Assembly (NCBI RefSeq): GCF_000743945.1
Contig: NZ_CP009238.1
Span: 372,001-436,000 of the forward strand
From: Basilea psittacipulmonis DSM 24701
GTDB taxonomy: Bacteria; Pseudomonadota; Gammaproteobacteria; Burkholderiales; Burkholderiaceae_B
Direction of reading: 5' to 3'
Length of the DNA stretch: 64,000 nucleotides
Under the pieces are notes generated by a model. It was not told the origin of the DNA. It saw only the letters and a list, made by a program, of their open reading frames with translations, and searched no databases. Shown here in pieces: positions 47,914-59,370 of the stretch. Position 1 is the stretch's first letter; each line of letters starts with the position of its first letter. The translations under genes and the position numbers were made by a program.

Positions 47914-49077
47914 ATGAGTGTCATGAAATTATCAGAAACACTAGGAATATCGAGCTATCCGAATGCAATATTAGCACTAGCGGATGGCTCTTTGTTTTTT
48001 GGGAAGGCGATTGGAGCAAAGGGTAAAGTTGTTGCAGAAATTGTGTTTAATACATCGATGACGGGGTATCAAGAGATTTTGACGGATTCAAGTTATACCG
48101 GTCAAATCGTTACCTTGACTTATCCACACATCGGTAATACGGGCATTAACGACGAGGACGTTGAATCTAAACATTTAGCAGCCTCTGGTTTGGTGGTAAG
48201 AAACTTGCCGACGATTACCTCGAATTTCCGTTGTACAAAAACCTTATCTCAATACCTTATTGAAAATCGCGTGGTAGCTATCGCTGATATTGACACTCGA
48301 CGTTTGACACGCATTATTCGAGAAAAAGGCTCCATGGGGGCTTGTATTTTAGTTAGTGATGAACCTGATGCAGCAGAACAGGCATTGACATTGGCCAAGT
48401 CGTATCAAGGTATGGTGGGTCAAGATCTGGCCCAAAAAGTCAGCACAGAAACAACGATTGATTGGCGAGAAAGCACTTGGGAACTGAACAAGGGTTATGG
48501 TACGTTGACAAACCCTAGCTACCATGTAGTTGCTTATGATTTTGGCGTAAAAAGCAATATTCTAAGACTATTAGTTGAACGTGGCTGTCAAGTGACTTTG
48601 GTGCCTGCCAAAACACCTGTAGAAACCGTGTTGGCTATGAATCCCGATGGCGTATTTTTATCAAATGGTCCGGGCGATCCTGAGCCATGTGATTATGCGA
48701 TTGAAGCAGCCAAAACGCTTATTGCTAAGAAAATTCCTTTGTTTGGGATCTGTTTAGGTCACCAAATTATGGGGCTAGCGGTAGGTGCTAAAACAGTGAA
48801 AATGAAAACAGGTCATCATGGTGGTAATCACCCTGTGCAAGAGTTAGCAACAGGTAAGGTATTTATTACCAGCCAAAATCACGGGTTTGCTGTTGATGCA
48901 GCAACACTACCGTCAAATGCTAGACAAACACATATTTCTTTATTTGACGGCACACTGCAAGGTTTTGAGTTAACTGACGCTCCAGCTTTTTGTTTTCAAG
49001 GGCATCCAGAAGCCAGTCCTGGCCCTCATGAAATAGTGGTGTTATTTGACAAATTCATTGAGTTGATGAAATCGTAG
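47914..49077 (+). CDS. carA: Carbamoyl-phosphate synthase small chain (glutaminase)
   Basis: 387 residues. [59 protein letters not shown] is the N-terminal domain. The class I amidotransferase domain has SNGPGDP, the nucleophile in [16 protein letters not shown], and the histidine in [12 protein letters not shown]. Releases ammonia from glutamine for CarB. ATG 47914 preferred. carB follows 11 bp later. Confidence 0.96.
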   Translation: MSVMKLSETLGISSYPNAILALADGSLFFGKAIGAKGKVVAEIVFNTSMTGYQEILTDSSYTGQIVTLTYPHIGNTGINDEDVESKHLAASGLVVRNLPTITSNFRCTKTLSQYLIENRVVAIADIDTRRLTRIIREKGSMGACILVSDEPDAAEQALTLAKSYQGMVGQDLAQKVSTETTIDWRESTWELNKGYGTLTNPSYHVVAYDFGVKSNILRLLVERGCQVTLVPAKTPVETVLAMNPDGVFLSNGPGDPEPCDYAIEAAKTLIAKKIPLFGICLGHQIMGLAVGAKTVKMKTGHHGGNHPVQELATGKVFITSQNHGFAVDAATLPSNARQTHISLFDGTLQGFELTDAPAFCFQGHPEASPGPHEIVVLFDKFIELMKS

Positions 49078-49088
49078 AGAGAAGAATT

Positions 49089-52000
49089 ATGCCTAAACGT
49101 ACCGACATAAAAAGTATTTTAATTATTGGAGCAGGGCCCATCATTATTGGCCAAGCATGTGAGTTTGATTATTCAGGTGCTCAGGCGTGCAAAGCGTTGA
49201 AAGCAGAGGGGTATCGCACGATTCTAGTAAACAGTAATCCTGCGACCATTATGACCGATCCTGACACAGCAGATGTTACTTATGTAGAACCGATTACATG
49301 GGAAGCGGTCGCACGTATTATTGAAATTGAAAAGCCTGATGCGATTTTGCCAACTATGGGTGGACAAACAGCATTGAATTGTGCTTTGGAATTGGCTGAA
49401 CACGGTGTTTTACAAGAATATGGTGTGGAGTTAATCGGTGCGAATGAAGATGCGATCAAAAAAGCAGAAGACCGTCTTGCCTTTAAACAGGCCATGGAAA
49501 AGATTGGTCTAGAATCAGCAAAATCAGGTATGGCTCACAGCATGGAAGAAGCATGGGCTGTACAACGTCGAATCGCCCAAGAGATTGGTACATCAGGTTT
49601 CCCAGTGGTTATCCGTCCTAGTTTTACATTAGGTGGAACAGGCGGTGGCATTGCTTATAACCCAGAAGAATTTGAGACGATTTGTCGTCGTGGTTTAGAA
49701 GCATCGCCTACGAATGAATTATTAATTGAAGAATCTTTGCTAGGTTGGAAAGAGTATGAGATGGAAGTGGTACGTGATAAGGCAGATAACTGCATTATCG
49801 TGTGTTCTATCGAAAACTTAGATCCGATGGGCGTGCATACAGGGGATTCTATTACCGTTGCACCTGCTCAGACTTTGACTGATAAAGAATATCAGATTAT
49901 GCGTGATGCGTCGATTGCCGTACTTCGCGAGATCGGCGTTGATACAGGGGGGTCAAATGTTCAGTTTGCAGTGAATCCTGACAATGGTCGCATGATTGTT
50001 ATTGAGATGAACCCTCGCGTATCGCGTTCATCAGCATTGGCATCTAAAGCAACAGGATTCCCGATTGCTAAAGTAGCAGCTCGTCTCGCTGTTGGATATA
50101 CTTTAGATGAGCTACGTAACGAGATTACGGGCGGTGCAACGCCTGCATCTTTTGAGCCAAGTATTGATTATGTGGTCACTAAGATTCCACGTTTTGCGTT
50201 TGAAAAATTCCCATCAGCGAATAATCGTTTAACCACGCAAATGAAGTCAGTGGGCGAAGTGATGGCGATTGGTCGCAGTTTCCAAGAGTCATTCCAAAAA
50301 GCATTACGTGGTTTGGAAGTAGGTGTGGATGGTTTAAACCAGTTCACGGTTGATCCCGAGACCCTCCAAGAAGAGCTTGCTGAGCCGGGTCCTGAGCGTA
50401 TTTGGTATGTAGCCGATGCGTTTGCCAAAGGTTATACCGTTGAACAAGTTCACCAACTCACGAAGATTGATGTGTGGTTCTTATCACAAATTAAAGATTT
50501 GATCGATATTGAGCTGGCATTAGAACAATGCACTTTGGCTGATTTAGATGAAAAGAATTTAAGACAGCTTAAACGCAAAGGCTTCTCAGATCGTCGTCTG
50601 GCGTATTTGTTGGATACCTCAGAAGATCAAATTCGTCGCTTGCGTCACCAGTATGCTGTACGTCCAGTGTATAAGCGTGTAGATACATGTGCGGCCGAGT
50701 TTGCGACCTCCACCGCTTATATGTATTCAACATATGGTGAGGAATGTGAGGCAAGACCGAGTACGAAGAAAAAAGTGATGGTCTTAGGTGGTGGCCCGAA
50801 TCGCATTGGTCAAGGGATTGAGTTTGACTATTGTTGTGTTCATGCGGCGTTGGCATTGCGTGAAGATGGTTATGAAACCATTATGGTGAACTGTAACCCT
50901 GAAACCGTTTCAACGGATTTTGATACCTCTGATCGCTTGTACTTTGAGCCATTAACCTTAGAAGATGTATTAGAGATTGTGGCGACAGAAAAACCAGATG
51001 GTGTGATTGTTCAATATGGCGGTCAAACACCTTTAAAACTCGCCAAAGCCTTGGAAGCAAATGGTGTGCCGATTATTGGTACCAGCCCAGAATCTATTGA
51101 TATGGCTGAAGACCGCGAACGCTTCCAAAAATTGCTGAATAAATTAGGTTTGCGTCAGCCTGAAAACCGCACCGCTCGCACTGAAACAGAGGCGATGGCA
51201 CAAGCAGCTGAAATTGGGTATCCATTAGTGGTTCGTCCAAGCTATGTTTTGGGCGGTCGTGCGATGGAAATTGTCCATGAACAAAAAGATCTTGAACGTT
51301 ATATGAAAGAAGCGGTGAGAGTATCAAATGACTCTCCTGTATTGCTCGATCATTTCTTAAACAATGCGACCGAGATTGACGTGGATTGTATTTGCGATGG
51401 CGACAGAGTGTTTGTTGCTGGTGTGATGGAGCATATTGAACAAGCTGGTATCCATAGTGGAGATTCTGCATGTAGCTTACCGCCTTATTCTTTGAAAAAA
51501 GAAGCGATTGATGAAATTAAACGTCAAACCAAAGCCATGGCCAAAGCCTTGAATGTGAAAGGTTTGATGAACGTTCAGTTTGCCCTTCAAGACGATCAGG
51601 TTTATGTCTTAGAAGTAAACCCAAGAGCTTCTCGTACGGTGCCTTATGTCTCTAAAGCAACAGGCTTGCAACTCGCAAAAATCGCGGCTCGTGTGATGGC
51701 AGGTCAAAAACTAGATGATCTGAATGTGCCAGAAGAAGTGGAAATGCCTTACTACTGTGTAAAAGAGGCAGTTTTCCCATTTGTGAAATTCCCAGGTGTG
51801 GATACGATCTTAGGTCCTGAAATGAAATCTACAGGCGAAGTAATGGGCGTGGGTAAATCGTTTTCAGAAGCCTTTGTCAAAGCCCAGATCGCAGCAGGTG
51901 AGTATTTACCTAAATCAGGAACAGCCTTTTTAAGTATTCGTGATCAGGATAAAGATCGTGGTGTGGAAATCGCCAGAATACTAAATTCTTTGGGTTATAA

Positions 52001-52331
52001 ACTTGTGGCAACACGAGGTACGGCCGCTCGAATTAGTCAAGCAGGTATTCCTGTTACCATTATCAACAAAGTCACGGAAGGTCGCCCACATGTAGTGGAT
52101 GCCTTGAAAAATGGCGAAATTGACTTGGTTATTAATACCGTTGAAGAACGTCGCAATGCGATTAGTGACTCACGTTCTATTCGTACACAATCCTTAGCGT
52201 CACGTGTCACTTTATATACAACGATTACAGGCGGTCTAGCGGCTGCAAAAGGAATGGTGTACTTGCATGAGGGTCATGGCATTCAAGTGTATCCATTGCA
52301 ATCGTTGCATGCACAAGTTAGTAAGAAATAA
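49089..52331 (+). CDS. carB: Carbamoyl-phosphate synthase large chain
   Basis: 1080 residues with two homologous ATP-grasp halves. First half: [26 protein letters not shown] and [21 protein letters not shown]. Second half: [28 protein letters not shown] and [20 protein letters not shown]-terminal allosteric domain from about 940 ([29 protein letters not shown]). Makes carbamoyl phosphate for arginine and pyrimidines. Confidence 0.97.
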   Translation: MPKRTDIKSILIIGAGPIIIGQACEFDYSGAQACKALKAEGYRTILVNSNPATIMTDPDTADVTYVEPITWEAVARIIEIEKPDAILPTMGGQTALNCALELAEHGVLQEYGVELIGANEDAIKKAEDRLAFKQAMEKIGLESAKSGMAHSMEEAWAVQRRIAQEIGTSGFPVVIRPSFTLGGTGGGIAYNPEEFETICRRGLEASPTNELLIEESLLGWKEYEMEVVRDKADNCIIVCSIENLDPMGVHTGDSITVAPAQTLTDKEYQIMRDASIAVLREIGVDTGGSNVQFAVNPDNGRMIVIEMNPRVSRSSALASKATGFPIAKVAARLAVGYTLDELRNEITGGATPASFEPSIDYVVTKIPRFAFEKFPSANNRLTTQMKSVGEVMAIGRSFQESFQKALRGLEVGVDGLNQFTVDPETLQEELAEPGPERIWYVADAFAKGYTVEQVHQLTKIDVWFLSQIKDLIDIELALEQCTLADLDEKNLRQLKRKGFSDRRLAYLLDTSEDQIRRLRHQYAVRPVYKRVDTCAAEFATSTAYMYSTYGEECEARPSTKKKVMVLGGGPNRIGQGIEFDYCCVHAALALREDGYETIMVNCNPETVSTDFDTSDRLYFEPLTLEDVLEIVATEKPDGVIVQYGGQTPLKLAKALEANGVPIIGTSPESIDMAEDRERFQKLLNKLGLRQPENRTARTETEAMAQAAEIGYPLVVRPSYVLGGRAMEIVHEQKDLERYMKEAVRVSNDSPVLLDHFLNNATEIDVDCICDGDRVFVAGVMEHIEQAGIHSGDSACSLPPYSLKKEAIDEIKRQTKAMAKALNVKGLMNVQFALQDDQVYVLEVNPRASRTVPYVSKATGLQLAKIAARVMAGQKLDDLNVPEEVEMPYYCVKEAVFPFVKFPGVDTILGPEMKSTGEVMGVGKSFSEAFVKAQIAAGEYLPKSGTAFLSIRDQDKDRGVEIARILNSLGYKLVATRGTAARISQAGIPVTIINKVTEGRPHVVDALKNGEIDLVINTVEERRNAISDSRSIRTQSLASRVTLYTTITGGLAAAKGMVYLHEGHGIQVYPLQSLHAQVSKK

Positions 52332-52352
52332 ATATTACTGATTCACTTTTTT

Positions 52353-52380
52353 GTCCTGTTCATGTAATAGGGCATTTTTT
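52353..52380 (+). terminator. Intrinsic terminator after carB
   Basis: GTCCTGT (52353-52359) pairs with ATAGGGC (52367-52373) with two wobbles, then six T after one A. Confidence 0.7.
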
Positions 52381-52626
52381 ATTTCTTTTTGAACAAACAA
52401 AGTATGGCTAAGAATCACTGTATAGGCGACTTTCCAATATTTAACTTATCATGGTTAAGATTTTTTAAGATTCAAAATGGTGAGGGTTGACTTATTGTTT
52501 AAAATTCAATGTGGAGAAGTAGAACTGAATAGAGGATCAAATCATCTAATGGCTTGCGATAAGAAAATTGTTTTTAAGCGAGATGGTAGTTAGTTTAAAA
52601 AAATAGTGTTGAGTGTCATTTATTTT
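52381..52626. other. Intergenic stretch without a recognisable gene
   Basis: About 245 bp, AT-rich; I see no open frame with a ribosome binding site, repeat or fold. Confidence 0.5.
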
Positions 52627-52655
52627 TTGAGATAAAAAGAGCAACCGCCTATAAT
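52627..52655 (+). promoter_or_regulatory. Promoter of the aminotransferase gene
   Basis: TTGAGA (52627-52632), 17-bp spacer, TATAAT (52650-52655), 40 bp before the ATG. Confidence 0.75.
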
Positions 52656-52695
52656 AAGGTGTGTCGTGTGACAGGAATTTGGATAGGGAAGTAGC

Positions 52696-53847
52696 ATGGA
52701 TTTTGCAAAAAGAATGCAGGAAATAACATCATTTAGAGCGGTAGATTTGAGTAATTTGGCTCAAGAAAAACGTGCTAAAGGATTCGATGTGATTAGTATG
52801 GGAATTGGTGAACCAGATTTTACTGCTCCTCTATCTGTGGTAGAAGCCTTGGATAAGGCTGCACGCGAGGGAAAAAGTGCTTATAGTGAAGCAGCTGGAA
52901 TTCCAGAACTAAGAGAAGCGATTGCTCAGTACTATAATGAACACTTTCATACTCATATTACATCTAAACAGGTGATCGTTACTAGCGGTGCTTCAGCTGC
53001 GTTAGCCATGACCTCTTTATGTTTTATTAATCCAGGTGATGAAATATTAATGCCCGATCCATCCTATCCGCCTAATATGAGTTTTATTCGTTGTGCAGGA
53101 GGCATTCCTAAACAGATTCCGACTACGATTGAAGGGCGTTTCCAACTCACAGCTCAAGATATTGAAGCGAATTGGTCTGAACGCACAAGAGGTGTATTAC
53201 TGGCTTCTCCAGGTAACCCTACTGGAACATCCATTGAATATGAAGAATTAAAACGAATTGTTCAGGTGGTCAAAAAACGAGGTGGATTGCTGATTATGGA
53301 TGAAATTTACCTCGGTTTGTATTATGCCCAAAAACCAAAATCGGTGTTAAGCATTGATGACGATGTGGTGGTGATTAACAGTTTCTCAAAGTATTTTAAT
53401 ATGACAGGTTGGCGATTAGGTTGGATTGTGTTGCCTGAACAGCATGTTAAAGAGTTTGAGAAATTAAGTAGTAATTTTGCTATCTGTGCATCCAGTTTGG
53501 CTCAACGAGCGGCGTTGGCTTGCTTTGAACCTGACACGATCAAAATTTATGAAGACAGAAGATTAAAATTCAAAGAACGTCTGGACTATTTGGTTCCTGC
53601 CTTAGAAGCATTAGATATTCATGTACCTGTTGTACCTGATGGGGCTTTTTATATCTATGCGGATGTTAGTCGTTATACAGAAGATAGCTTTAAATTTGCT
53701 TACGAATTATTAGATAAAGCGAATATTGTATGGGTGCCAGGATTGGATTTTGGTCCGACATGGGCGAAAAAAATGGTCCGCATTTCCTATGCAACAGCAT
53801 TAGATCGTTTACAAGAAGCCATGTATCGATTAGAAAAAATTCTATAA
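52696..53847 (+). CDS. Class I/II pyridoxal-phosphate aminotransferase
   Basis: 383 residues. Fold type I aminotransferase: ISMGIGEPDFTAP, YSEAAGIPELREAIAQYY, VTSGASAALAM, LMPDPSYPPN, SPGNPTGTSIEYEEL, MDEIYLGLYY and the PLP lysine in NSFSKYFNMTGWRLGW (about residue 231), VPGLDFGP and VRISYATALDRLQEAM. The pattern fits the AspC/AlaT-like group Igamma; substrate could be aspartate, alanine or an aromatic amino acid and cannot be fixed here. Single-gene unit with its own promoter. Confidence 0.88.
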   Translation: MDFAKRMQEITSFRAVDLSNLAQEKRAKGFDVISMGIGEPDFTAPLSVVEALDKAAREGKSAYSEAAGIPELREAIAQYYNEHFHTHITSKQVIVTSGASAALAMTSLCFINPGDEILMPDPSYPPNMSFIRCAGGIPKQIPTTIEGRFQLTAQDIEANWSERTRGVLLASPGNPTGTSIEYEELKRIVQVVKKRGGLLIMDEIYLGLYYAQKPKSVLSIDDDVVVINSFSKYFNMTGWRLGWIVLPEQHVKEFEKLSSNFAICASSLAQRAALACFEPDTIKIYEDRRLKFKERLDYLVPALEALDIHVPVVPDGAFYIYADVSRYTEDSFKFAYELLDKANIVWVPGLDFGPTWAKKMVRISYATALDRLQEAMYRLEKIL

Positions 53848-53868
53848 ACCACGTCTTATTTCGTCCTC

Positions 53869-53956
53869 AATTTTTATATCATCGTATTCCTGTCCGCTAT
53901 CACGTGGGCTTTACGCTGTGCTTATCTTACTCTGAATTTTTATATCATCGTATTCC
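53869..53956 (+). repeat. 22-bp direct repeat after the aminotransferase gene
   Basis: 53869-53890 and 53935-53956 are identical (AATTTTTATATCATCG then TATTCC), 66 bp apart. A small CCCTA/TAGGG hairpin with TTTT follows at 53955-53971 and may be a terminator. Confidence 0.7.
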
Positions 53957-54049
53957 CTAATCTAGGGTTTTCCATAATTACAATTGAAATTACATTGTAT
54001 AAAAATGAGAATAACGTTTGTTTATCAATGTAAAAAAGGAGATTGGGAA

Positions 54050-54373
54050 ATGAATGTAAATGATGTACAAAATATTATGACAAATCCCAAGTTTCAGGAC
54101 ATGGTTCGAAAAAAAGGTCGCTTATCATGGGGGTTTTCGTTATTTGTGTTTTTAATGTATGTGATTTATATCACTTGTTTAGGGGCCGTTCCTCATTGGT
54201 TTGCTGTCCCAATAGCGGAGGGACTTTACACAACATGGGGCATCATAGTGGGTATATTGGTGATCGTTTTATCATTCGTGGTCACCGGTCTTTATGTTTA
54301 TAAGGCTAACGGCGAGTTTGACAAACTTACAAAAAATGCAATAGATGATGTATTGAAAGGAGAAGGGAAATGA
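54050..54373 (+). CDS. DUF485 membrane protein, partner of the acetate permease (YjcH-like)
   Basis: 107 residues with two transmembrane helices (about 28-50 and 60-85) and short charged ends; [27 protein letters not shown] and [30 protein letters not shown] fit DUF485. Homologues precede actP in many bacteria. AAGGAG lies just before ATG 54050. Stop overlaps the actP start (ATGA), so the two are translationally coupled. Confidence 0.88.
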   Translation: MNVNDVQNIMTNPKFQDMVRKKGRLSWGFSLFVFLMYVIYITCLGAVPHWFAVPIAEGLYTTWGIIVGILVIVLSFVVTGLYVYKANGEFDKLTKNAIDDVLKGEGK

Positions 54374-56055
54374 GTAGAATCACGAAATTTTTAGCGATGA
54401 TTTCTCCTGTCTGTTTGGCATCGGTAGCGTTTGCTGATGCTTTAACGGGTGATGTGGAGAAACAAGCACTCAATATCTCTGCGATCGTGATGTTTTTTAT
54501 TTTCGTGGCGGCGACATTGGGCGTGACTTACTGGGCCGCTAAACGCGTAAAATCCACGAAAGATTTCTATACGGCAGGGGGCGGTATTTCAGGGTTCCAA
54601 AACGGGTTGGCATTAGCTGGAGACTATATGTCTGCCGCATCGTTTTTGGGTATTTCAGCACTAGTCTTTACAAAAGGATACGATGGTCTTATTTATTCAA
54701 CAGGTTTCTTAGTTGGGTGGCCCATCGTATTGTTTTTAATTGCAGAGCGGTTGAGAAACTTAGGTAAATTCACCTTTGCAGATGTAGTGGCTTATCGTTT
54801 GAACCAGAAACCTGTTCGTATCTTCGCTGCAACGGGCACGCTATTGGTTGTCGCCTTGTATTTGATCGCACAGGTAGTCGGTGCTGGAAAATTGATTGAG
54901 TTACTGTTTGGATTGAACTATATTTGGGCCGTGATGATTGTAGGTGTCCTAATGGTGCTATACGTACTGTTCGGTGGTATGTTGGCAACGACATGGGTAC
55001 AGATTATTAAAGCGATTTTGCTACTTTCTGGCGCGACATTTATCGCGGTAGTGGTGCTTAACTCGGTTGGCTTTAGTCCAGAAATGATGTTCAAAAAAGC
55101 AGTGGAAATTCATGAATCAGGTAAATCTATCATGGCACCTGGAGGATTAGTGAATAACCCTGTTGACGCGATTTCATTAGGCTTGGCTTTGATGTTTGGT
55201 ACAGCAGGTTTGCCACATATTTTGATGCGTTTCTTTACAGTACCTGATGCAAAAGAAGCGAGAAAATCGGTATTTTATGCCACAGGGTTTATCGGTTATT
55301 TCTACCTATTAACGTTCATCATTGGATTTGGTGCGATTATGTTCCTCACAAAAGACAATCCGCTATTCTTCCATGAAGTCATAAAAGGTGAGAAAACCGT
55401 GATTGAAATGATCGGTGGTACGAACATGGCTGCTGTACACTTATCTAAAGCGGTCGGTGGGGATTATTTCTTAGGCTTTATTTCTGCGGTCTCGTTTGCC
55501 ACCATTTTAGCGGTAGTAGCGGGATTAACGTTATCAGGTGCTTCGGCCATCAGTCATGACTTGTACAATCAGGTTGTTCGTAAAGGTCAAGCAACTTCGC
55601 ATGAAGAGATGAGAGTATCTAAGATTGCTACGGTTTTACTTGGCGTAGTGGCGATTGTCTTAGGGGTTGCATTTGAAAGCCAAAACGTAGCATTTATGGT
55701 GGGTTTAGCCTTTGCATTAGCGGCTTCTGGTAACTTCCCGATACTAATGTTATCGATGTTCTGGAAAGGTTTAACCACGCGTGGTGCGGTATGCGGCGGA
55801 TTTGCTGGATTGTTAAGTGCAACAGTATTGATTATCTTTGGTCCATCTGTTTGGGTGCAGGTATTAGGTCATGACAGTCCTATATTCCCTTATGGAAACC
55901 CAGCACTGTTCACGATTCCATTGGCCTTTATCGTCGCTTATGTGGTGTCTAAACTAGATAACTCTGAGCAAGCTGCAAAAGATAAAGCAGGGTATCTGCC
56001 TCAGTACGTTCGTTCAGTGACAGGTATTGGTGCTGCTCAAGCCAGCGATCATTAA
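54370..56055 (+). CDS. actP: Cation/acetate symporter
   Basis: 561 residues, sodium:solute symporter family with about 13-14 helices. Starts with a possible signal-like segment ending VAFADA. Family stretches: [97 protein letters not shown] and [25 protein letters not shown]. Takes up acetate and related short carboxylates, feeding gltA and the TCA genes in this window. A strong terminator follows. Confidence 0.93.
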   Translation: MSRITKFLAMISPVCLASVAFADALTGDVEKQALNISAIVMFFIFVAATLGVTYWAAKRVKSTKDFYTAGGGISGFQNGLALAGDYMSAASFLGISALVFTKGYDGLIYSTGFLVGWPIVLFLIAERLRNLGKFTFADVVAYRLNQKPVRIFAATGTLLVVALYLIAQVVGAGKLIELLFGLNYIWAVMIVGVLMVLYVLFGGMLATTWVQIIKAILLLSGATFIAVVVLNSVGFSPEMMFKKAVEIHESGKSIMAPGGLVNNPVDAISLGLALMFGTAGLPHILMRFFTVPDAKEARKSVFYATGFIGYFYLLTFIIGFGAIMFLTKDNPLFFHEVIKGEKTVIEMIGGTNMAAVHLSKAVGGDYFLGFISAVSFATILAVVAGLTLSGASAISHDLYNQVVRKGQATSHEEMRVSKIATVLLGVVAIVLGVAFESQNVAFMVGLAFALAASGNFPILMLSMFWKGLTTRGAVCGGFAGLLSATVLIIFGPSVWVQVLGHDSPIFPYGNPALFTIPLAFIVAYVVSKLDNSEQAAKDKAGYLPQYVRSVTGIGAAQASDH

Positions 56056-56072
56056 ACGCTGATATTCTCAAC

Positions 56073-56110
56073 AATCTCCAGTACGATAGCCGTATTGGAG
56101 ATTTTTTTTA
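56073..56110 (+). terminator. Intrinsic terminator after actP
   Basis: AATCTCCA (56073-56080) pairs with TGGAGATT (56096-56103), with an inner TAC/GTA, then six T or more. Confidence 0.88.
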
Positions 56111-56353
56111 ATTATGTTCATGGTTAGAGGTTTTTCACTATATCTAAGGTTTTGCAAGGCAAAAATCTAAGATATTCAGTATCCATCTAAGTATTCGTTA
56201 TAAGATGCGTGAGTGAAACGGTTCAGTCCTTTTTTATTCATTCTGTTGAAAAAATCTTGTTTGACTGACCATGACAAATAGTGATTTGTTAAGGAATTTA
56301 AACTTTTGTAATCTAGGTGTATGAAGTGGGTTGCAGTTTTTTTGGTGTACAAT
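56111..56353. other. Upstream region of sucA, no gene seen
   Basis: AT-rich. TACAAT at 56348-56353 is a possible -10 for sucA. AGACAGCTGTCT, a perfect 12-bp palindrome, follows directly at 56354-56365 and could be an operator at the transcription start. Confidence 0.4.
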
Positions 56354-56365
56354 AGACAGCTGTCT

Positions 56366-56480
56366 GAAAAGGCAATTTCGTGCCTTCTGCAACGACGCTA
56401 TCCGCTAACCGGTCTAGCCGTAAACGGAAGGTTTCCTGCACTAACATGGGTGAAGCACCCAATTATGGTGAGGCGTATAT
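56366..56480 (+). promoter_or_regulatory. Structured sucA leader, probable sucA RNA motif
   Basis: Hairpins: AAGGCA/TGCCTT (56369-56386), GCTA/TAGC (56404-56418), CCG/CGG with loop TAAA (56418-56427), TGGGTG/CACCCA with loop AAG (56447-56461), just before GTGAGG and the ATG. A conserved sucA RNA is known in Burkholderiales 5' UTRs of sucA. I infer this is a member; I could not align it. Confidence 0.55.
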
Positions 56481-59342
56481 ATGAGTAATTTTGACGAAGG
56501 AAAAACAACTTCTTATCTATTTGGCAGTAATGCTCCTTATATCGAGGAACTTTACGAAGCCTATCTTGAAAACCCCAATTCAGTTCCTGAAGTATGGCAT
56601 AGCTATTTTGAGCGATTGCAACAACAACCTGCAACAGACGGTAAAACAACGACTCGTGACCAAAATCACAGTTCTGTCGTCGCGTCTTTTGCGGAACGTG
56701 CAAAACACAACGCATTTGTTCGCCAGTCAGCTGCGCCAAATTTAGAACATGCAAATAAACAGTTACAGGTTCAGTCTATTATTGCTGCATACCGTATTTT
56801 AGGCGTTCATCACGCTGTATTAGATCCCCTAAAACGTCGCGAAAGACCTGAAATTCCTGAGCTTAATCCTGCCTTCTATGGATTAACTGAGTCTGATCTT
56901 GATCAGGAATATGCTGCTACAAATACTTATTTCACGAAGAAACCAACGATGACACTTCGTGAAATTTTGAATAATTTGCGTAGTACCTATACCCAAAGTA
57001 TCGGTGCTGAGTTTATGTATGTTTCAAACCAAGAAGCAAAACGCTGGATCCAAGAACGTTTGGAAAGTGCTCATGGTGACTTTGGTTTAACAACTGAACA
57101 GAAAAAGAAAATTCTTCAGGATTTAACAGAAGCTGAAGGACTTGAACGTTATTTACATACACGTTATGTGGGTCAAAAACGTTTCTCTTTAGAGGGTGGC
57201 GAAAGCTATATCGCTTCATTGAACGAAGTGTTGCAACATGCCTCTGAATTTGGCGTAAAAGAGTCGATTATTGGTATGGCTCACCGTGGTCGTTTGAATA
57301 CCTTAGTGAATGTGATGGGTAAAATGCCACGTGATTTGTTCGACGAATTTGAAGGTAAACATGCAGCCGATTTGACAGATGGTGATGTGAAGTATCACAA
57401 CGGTTTCTCAAGTGATCGTTCAATGCGTGGCGGCCCAATGCACTTATCATTGGCCTTTAACCCATCTCACTTAGAAATTGTGAACCCTGTTGTAGAAGGT
57501 CGTGCAAGAGCATCTCAAGACCGTTATGGTAGCCAAGCAGAAGTATTGCCTATCTTGGTTCACGGTGATGCGGCCTTTATCGGTCAAGGGGTTGTTCAAG
57601 AAACATTGAACTTGGCTCAAACTCGCGGTTATGGTACAGGTGGTACCGTGCATATCGTGATCAATAACCAGATTGGTTTCACAACATCTGATCCACGCGA
57701 TGCACGTTCTACATTGTATTGTACAGATATCGTGAAAATGATTGAAGCACCTGTGTTCCACGTGAATGCAGATGATCCAGAAGCGGTTATCTTTGTGTCT
57801 AAATTGGCCTTAGAATACCGTATGAAGTTTAAACATGATGTGGTGATCGATATTGTTTGCTTCCGTAAATTAGGTCACAACGAACAGGATACACCTGCTT
57901 TGACACAGCCTTTGATGTACAAAGCTATTGGAAAACATCCAGGTACACGTCAAGTGTATGCTGATAAATTAGTCGCACAAGGCGTGTTGGCTAAGGATGA
58001 ACCTGAGAAAATGGTTCAAGCATACCGTGATTTGATGGAAAATGGCCAGCAAACGGTAGAACCTGTGTTGACAGGTCAAAGTAGTGCTCATGCGATTAAC
58101 TGGGATCAGTATCGCAAAGGTAAATTGACAGATAAAGTTGATACCGCTATTCCTAAAGCGGAATTACAACGTTTATCTGAACGTATTACAACGATTCCAG
58201 ATACCTTTACACCACATAAATTGGTTGAAAAATTGTTGGCTGATCGTGCAGCGATGGGTCGCGGTGAAATGAACCTTGACTGGGGTATGGGCGAACACTT
58301 AGCTTATGCTAGTTTGGTGGCATCTGGTTATGATGTACGTATCACAGGTGAAGATTGCGGTCGCGGTACCTTTACACACCGTCATGCTGTGTTACACGAC
58401 CAAAATCGTGAACGTTGGGATGATGGCACTTACGTACCTTTACAACACGTTAGCGAAAAACAAGGTAAATTCTTGGTGATCGACTCTGTTCTTTCTGAAG
58501 AAGCGGTATTAGGTTTTGAATACGGTTATGCAAGTAATCAGCCTAACACACTAACTATTTGGGAAGCACAGTTTGGTGACTTTGCTAACGGTGCTCAGGT
58601 GGTGATCGACCAGTTTATCGCTTCAGGCGAAGCAAAATGGGGTCGTATGTGTGGTTTGACTATGATGCTTCCTCATGGTTATGAAGGTCAAGGTCCAGAA
58701 CACTCATCAGCACGTATTGAGCGTTATTTACAGTTGTGTGCAGATAATAATATGCAGGTAACTCAACCTACAACTGCGGCTCAGATTTTCCATTTGTTAC
58801 GTTTACAAATGATTCGTAAATCTCGCAAGCCTTTGATTATCTTTACACCTAAGTCTTTATTACGTAATAAAGATGCGACATCACCTATGTCAGAATTTAC
58901 ATCTGGTGGATTCCAACCGGTCATTCCAGAAGTAGATGCGAACATTAAGGCCAATAAAGTCAAACGTATCCTAGTTTGCTCAGGTAAGGTTTACTATGAT
59001 TTGGTTAATGGTCGTAAAGAGCGTGAAGCAGATGATGTAGCAATTGTTCGTGTTGAACAGTTATATCCATTTGCTCACAAAGAGTTTAAAGCAGTGATCG
59101 ATACTTATCCTAATGCAAAAGATATTGTTTGGGTACAAGATGAACCTCAAAACCAAGGTCCATGGTTCTACATCCAACATCATTTGTATGAAAACATGCG
59201 TGCAGGCATGAAGTTAGCTTACGCTGGCCGTCCAGCTTCTTCTTCACCTGCAGTAGGCTATCCTGCTAAACACAAAGAGCAACAAGTGGCTTTGGTTGAA
59301 CAAGCGTTCTCTTCAAAGTTCAAAGGCACTTTTTCTAAGTAA
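56481..59342 (+). CDS. sucA: 2-oxoglutarate dehydrogenase E1 component
   Basis: 953 residues. Decarboxylates 2-oxoglutarate with thiamine diphosphate. N-terminal SYLFGSNAPYIEELYEAYLENPNSVPEVWHSYF; catalytic domain GMAHRGRLNTLVNVMGK, HLSLAFNPSHLEIVNPVVEGRARA, HGDAAFIGQGVVQETLN, NNQIGFTTSDPRDARSTLYCTDI, GHNEQDTPALTQP; C-terminal EDCGRGTFTHRHAVLHDQ, GYASNQPNTLTIWEAQFGDFANGAQVVIDQFI and LPHGYEGQGPEHSSARIERYLQ. First gene of the complex operon. Confidence 0.97.
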   Translation: MSNFDEGKTTSYLFGSNAPYIEELYEAYLENPNSVPEVWHSYFERLQQQPATDGKTTTRDQNHSSVVASFAERAKHNAFVRQSAAPNLEHANKQLQVQSIIAAYRILGVHHAVLDPLKRRERPEIPELNPAFYGLTESDLDQEYAATNTYFTKKPTMTLREILNNLRSTYTQSIGAEFMYVSNQEAKRWIQERLESAHGDFGLTTEQKKKILQDLTEAEGLERYLHTRYVGQKRFSLEGGESYIASLNEVLQHASEFGVKESIIGMAHRGRLNTLVNVMGKMPRDLFDEFEGKHAADLTDGDVKYHNGFSSDRSMRGGPMHLSLAFNPSHLEIVNPVVEGRARASQDRYGSQAEVLPILVHGDAAFIGQGVVQETLNLAQTRGYGTGGTVHIVINNQIGFTTSDPRDARSTLYCTDIVKMIEAPVFHVNADDPEAVIFVSKLALEYRMKFKHDVVIDIVCFRKLGHNEQDTPALTQPLMYKAIGKHPGTRQVYADKLVAQGVLAKDEPEKMVQAYRDLMENGQQTVEPVLTGQSSAHAINWDQYRKGKLTDKVDTAIPKAELQRLSERITTIPDTFTPHKLVEKLLADRAAMGRGEMNLDWGMGEHLAYASLVASGYDVRITGEDCGRGTFTHRHAVLHDQNRERWDDGTYVPLQHVSEKQGKFLVIDSVLSEEAVLGFEYGYASNQPNTLTIWEAQFGDFANGAQVVIDQFIASGEAKWGRMCGLTMMLPHGYEGQGPEHSSARIERYLQLCADNNMQVTQPTTAAQIFHLLRLQMIRKSRKPLIIFTPKSLLRNKDATSPMSEFTSGGFQPVIPEVDANIKANKVKRILVCSGKVYYDLVNGRKEREADDVAIVRVEQLYPFAHKEFKAVIDTYPNAKDIVWVQDEPQNQGPWFYIQHHLYENMRAGMKLAYAGRPASSSPAVGYPAKHKEQQVALVEQAFSSKFKGTFSK

Positions 59343-59370
59343 TGTAACCTATTTTATGGAATGAAAAATT

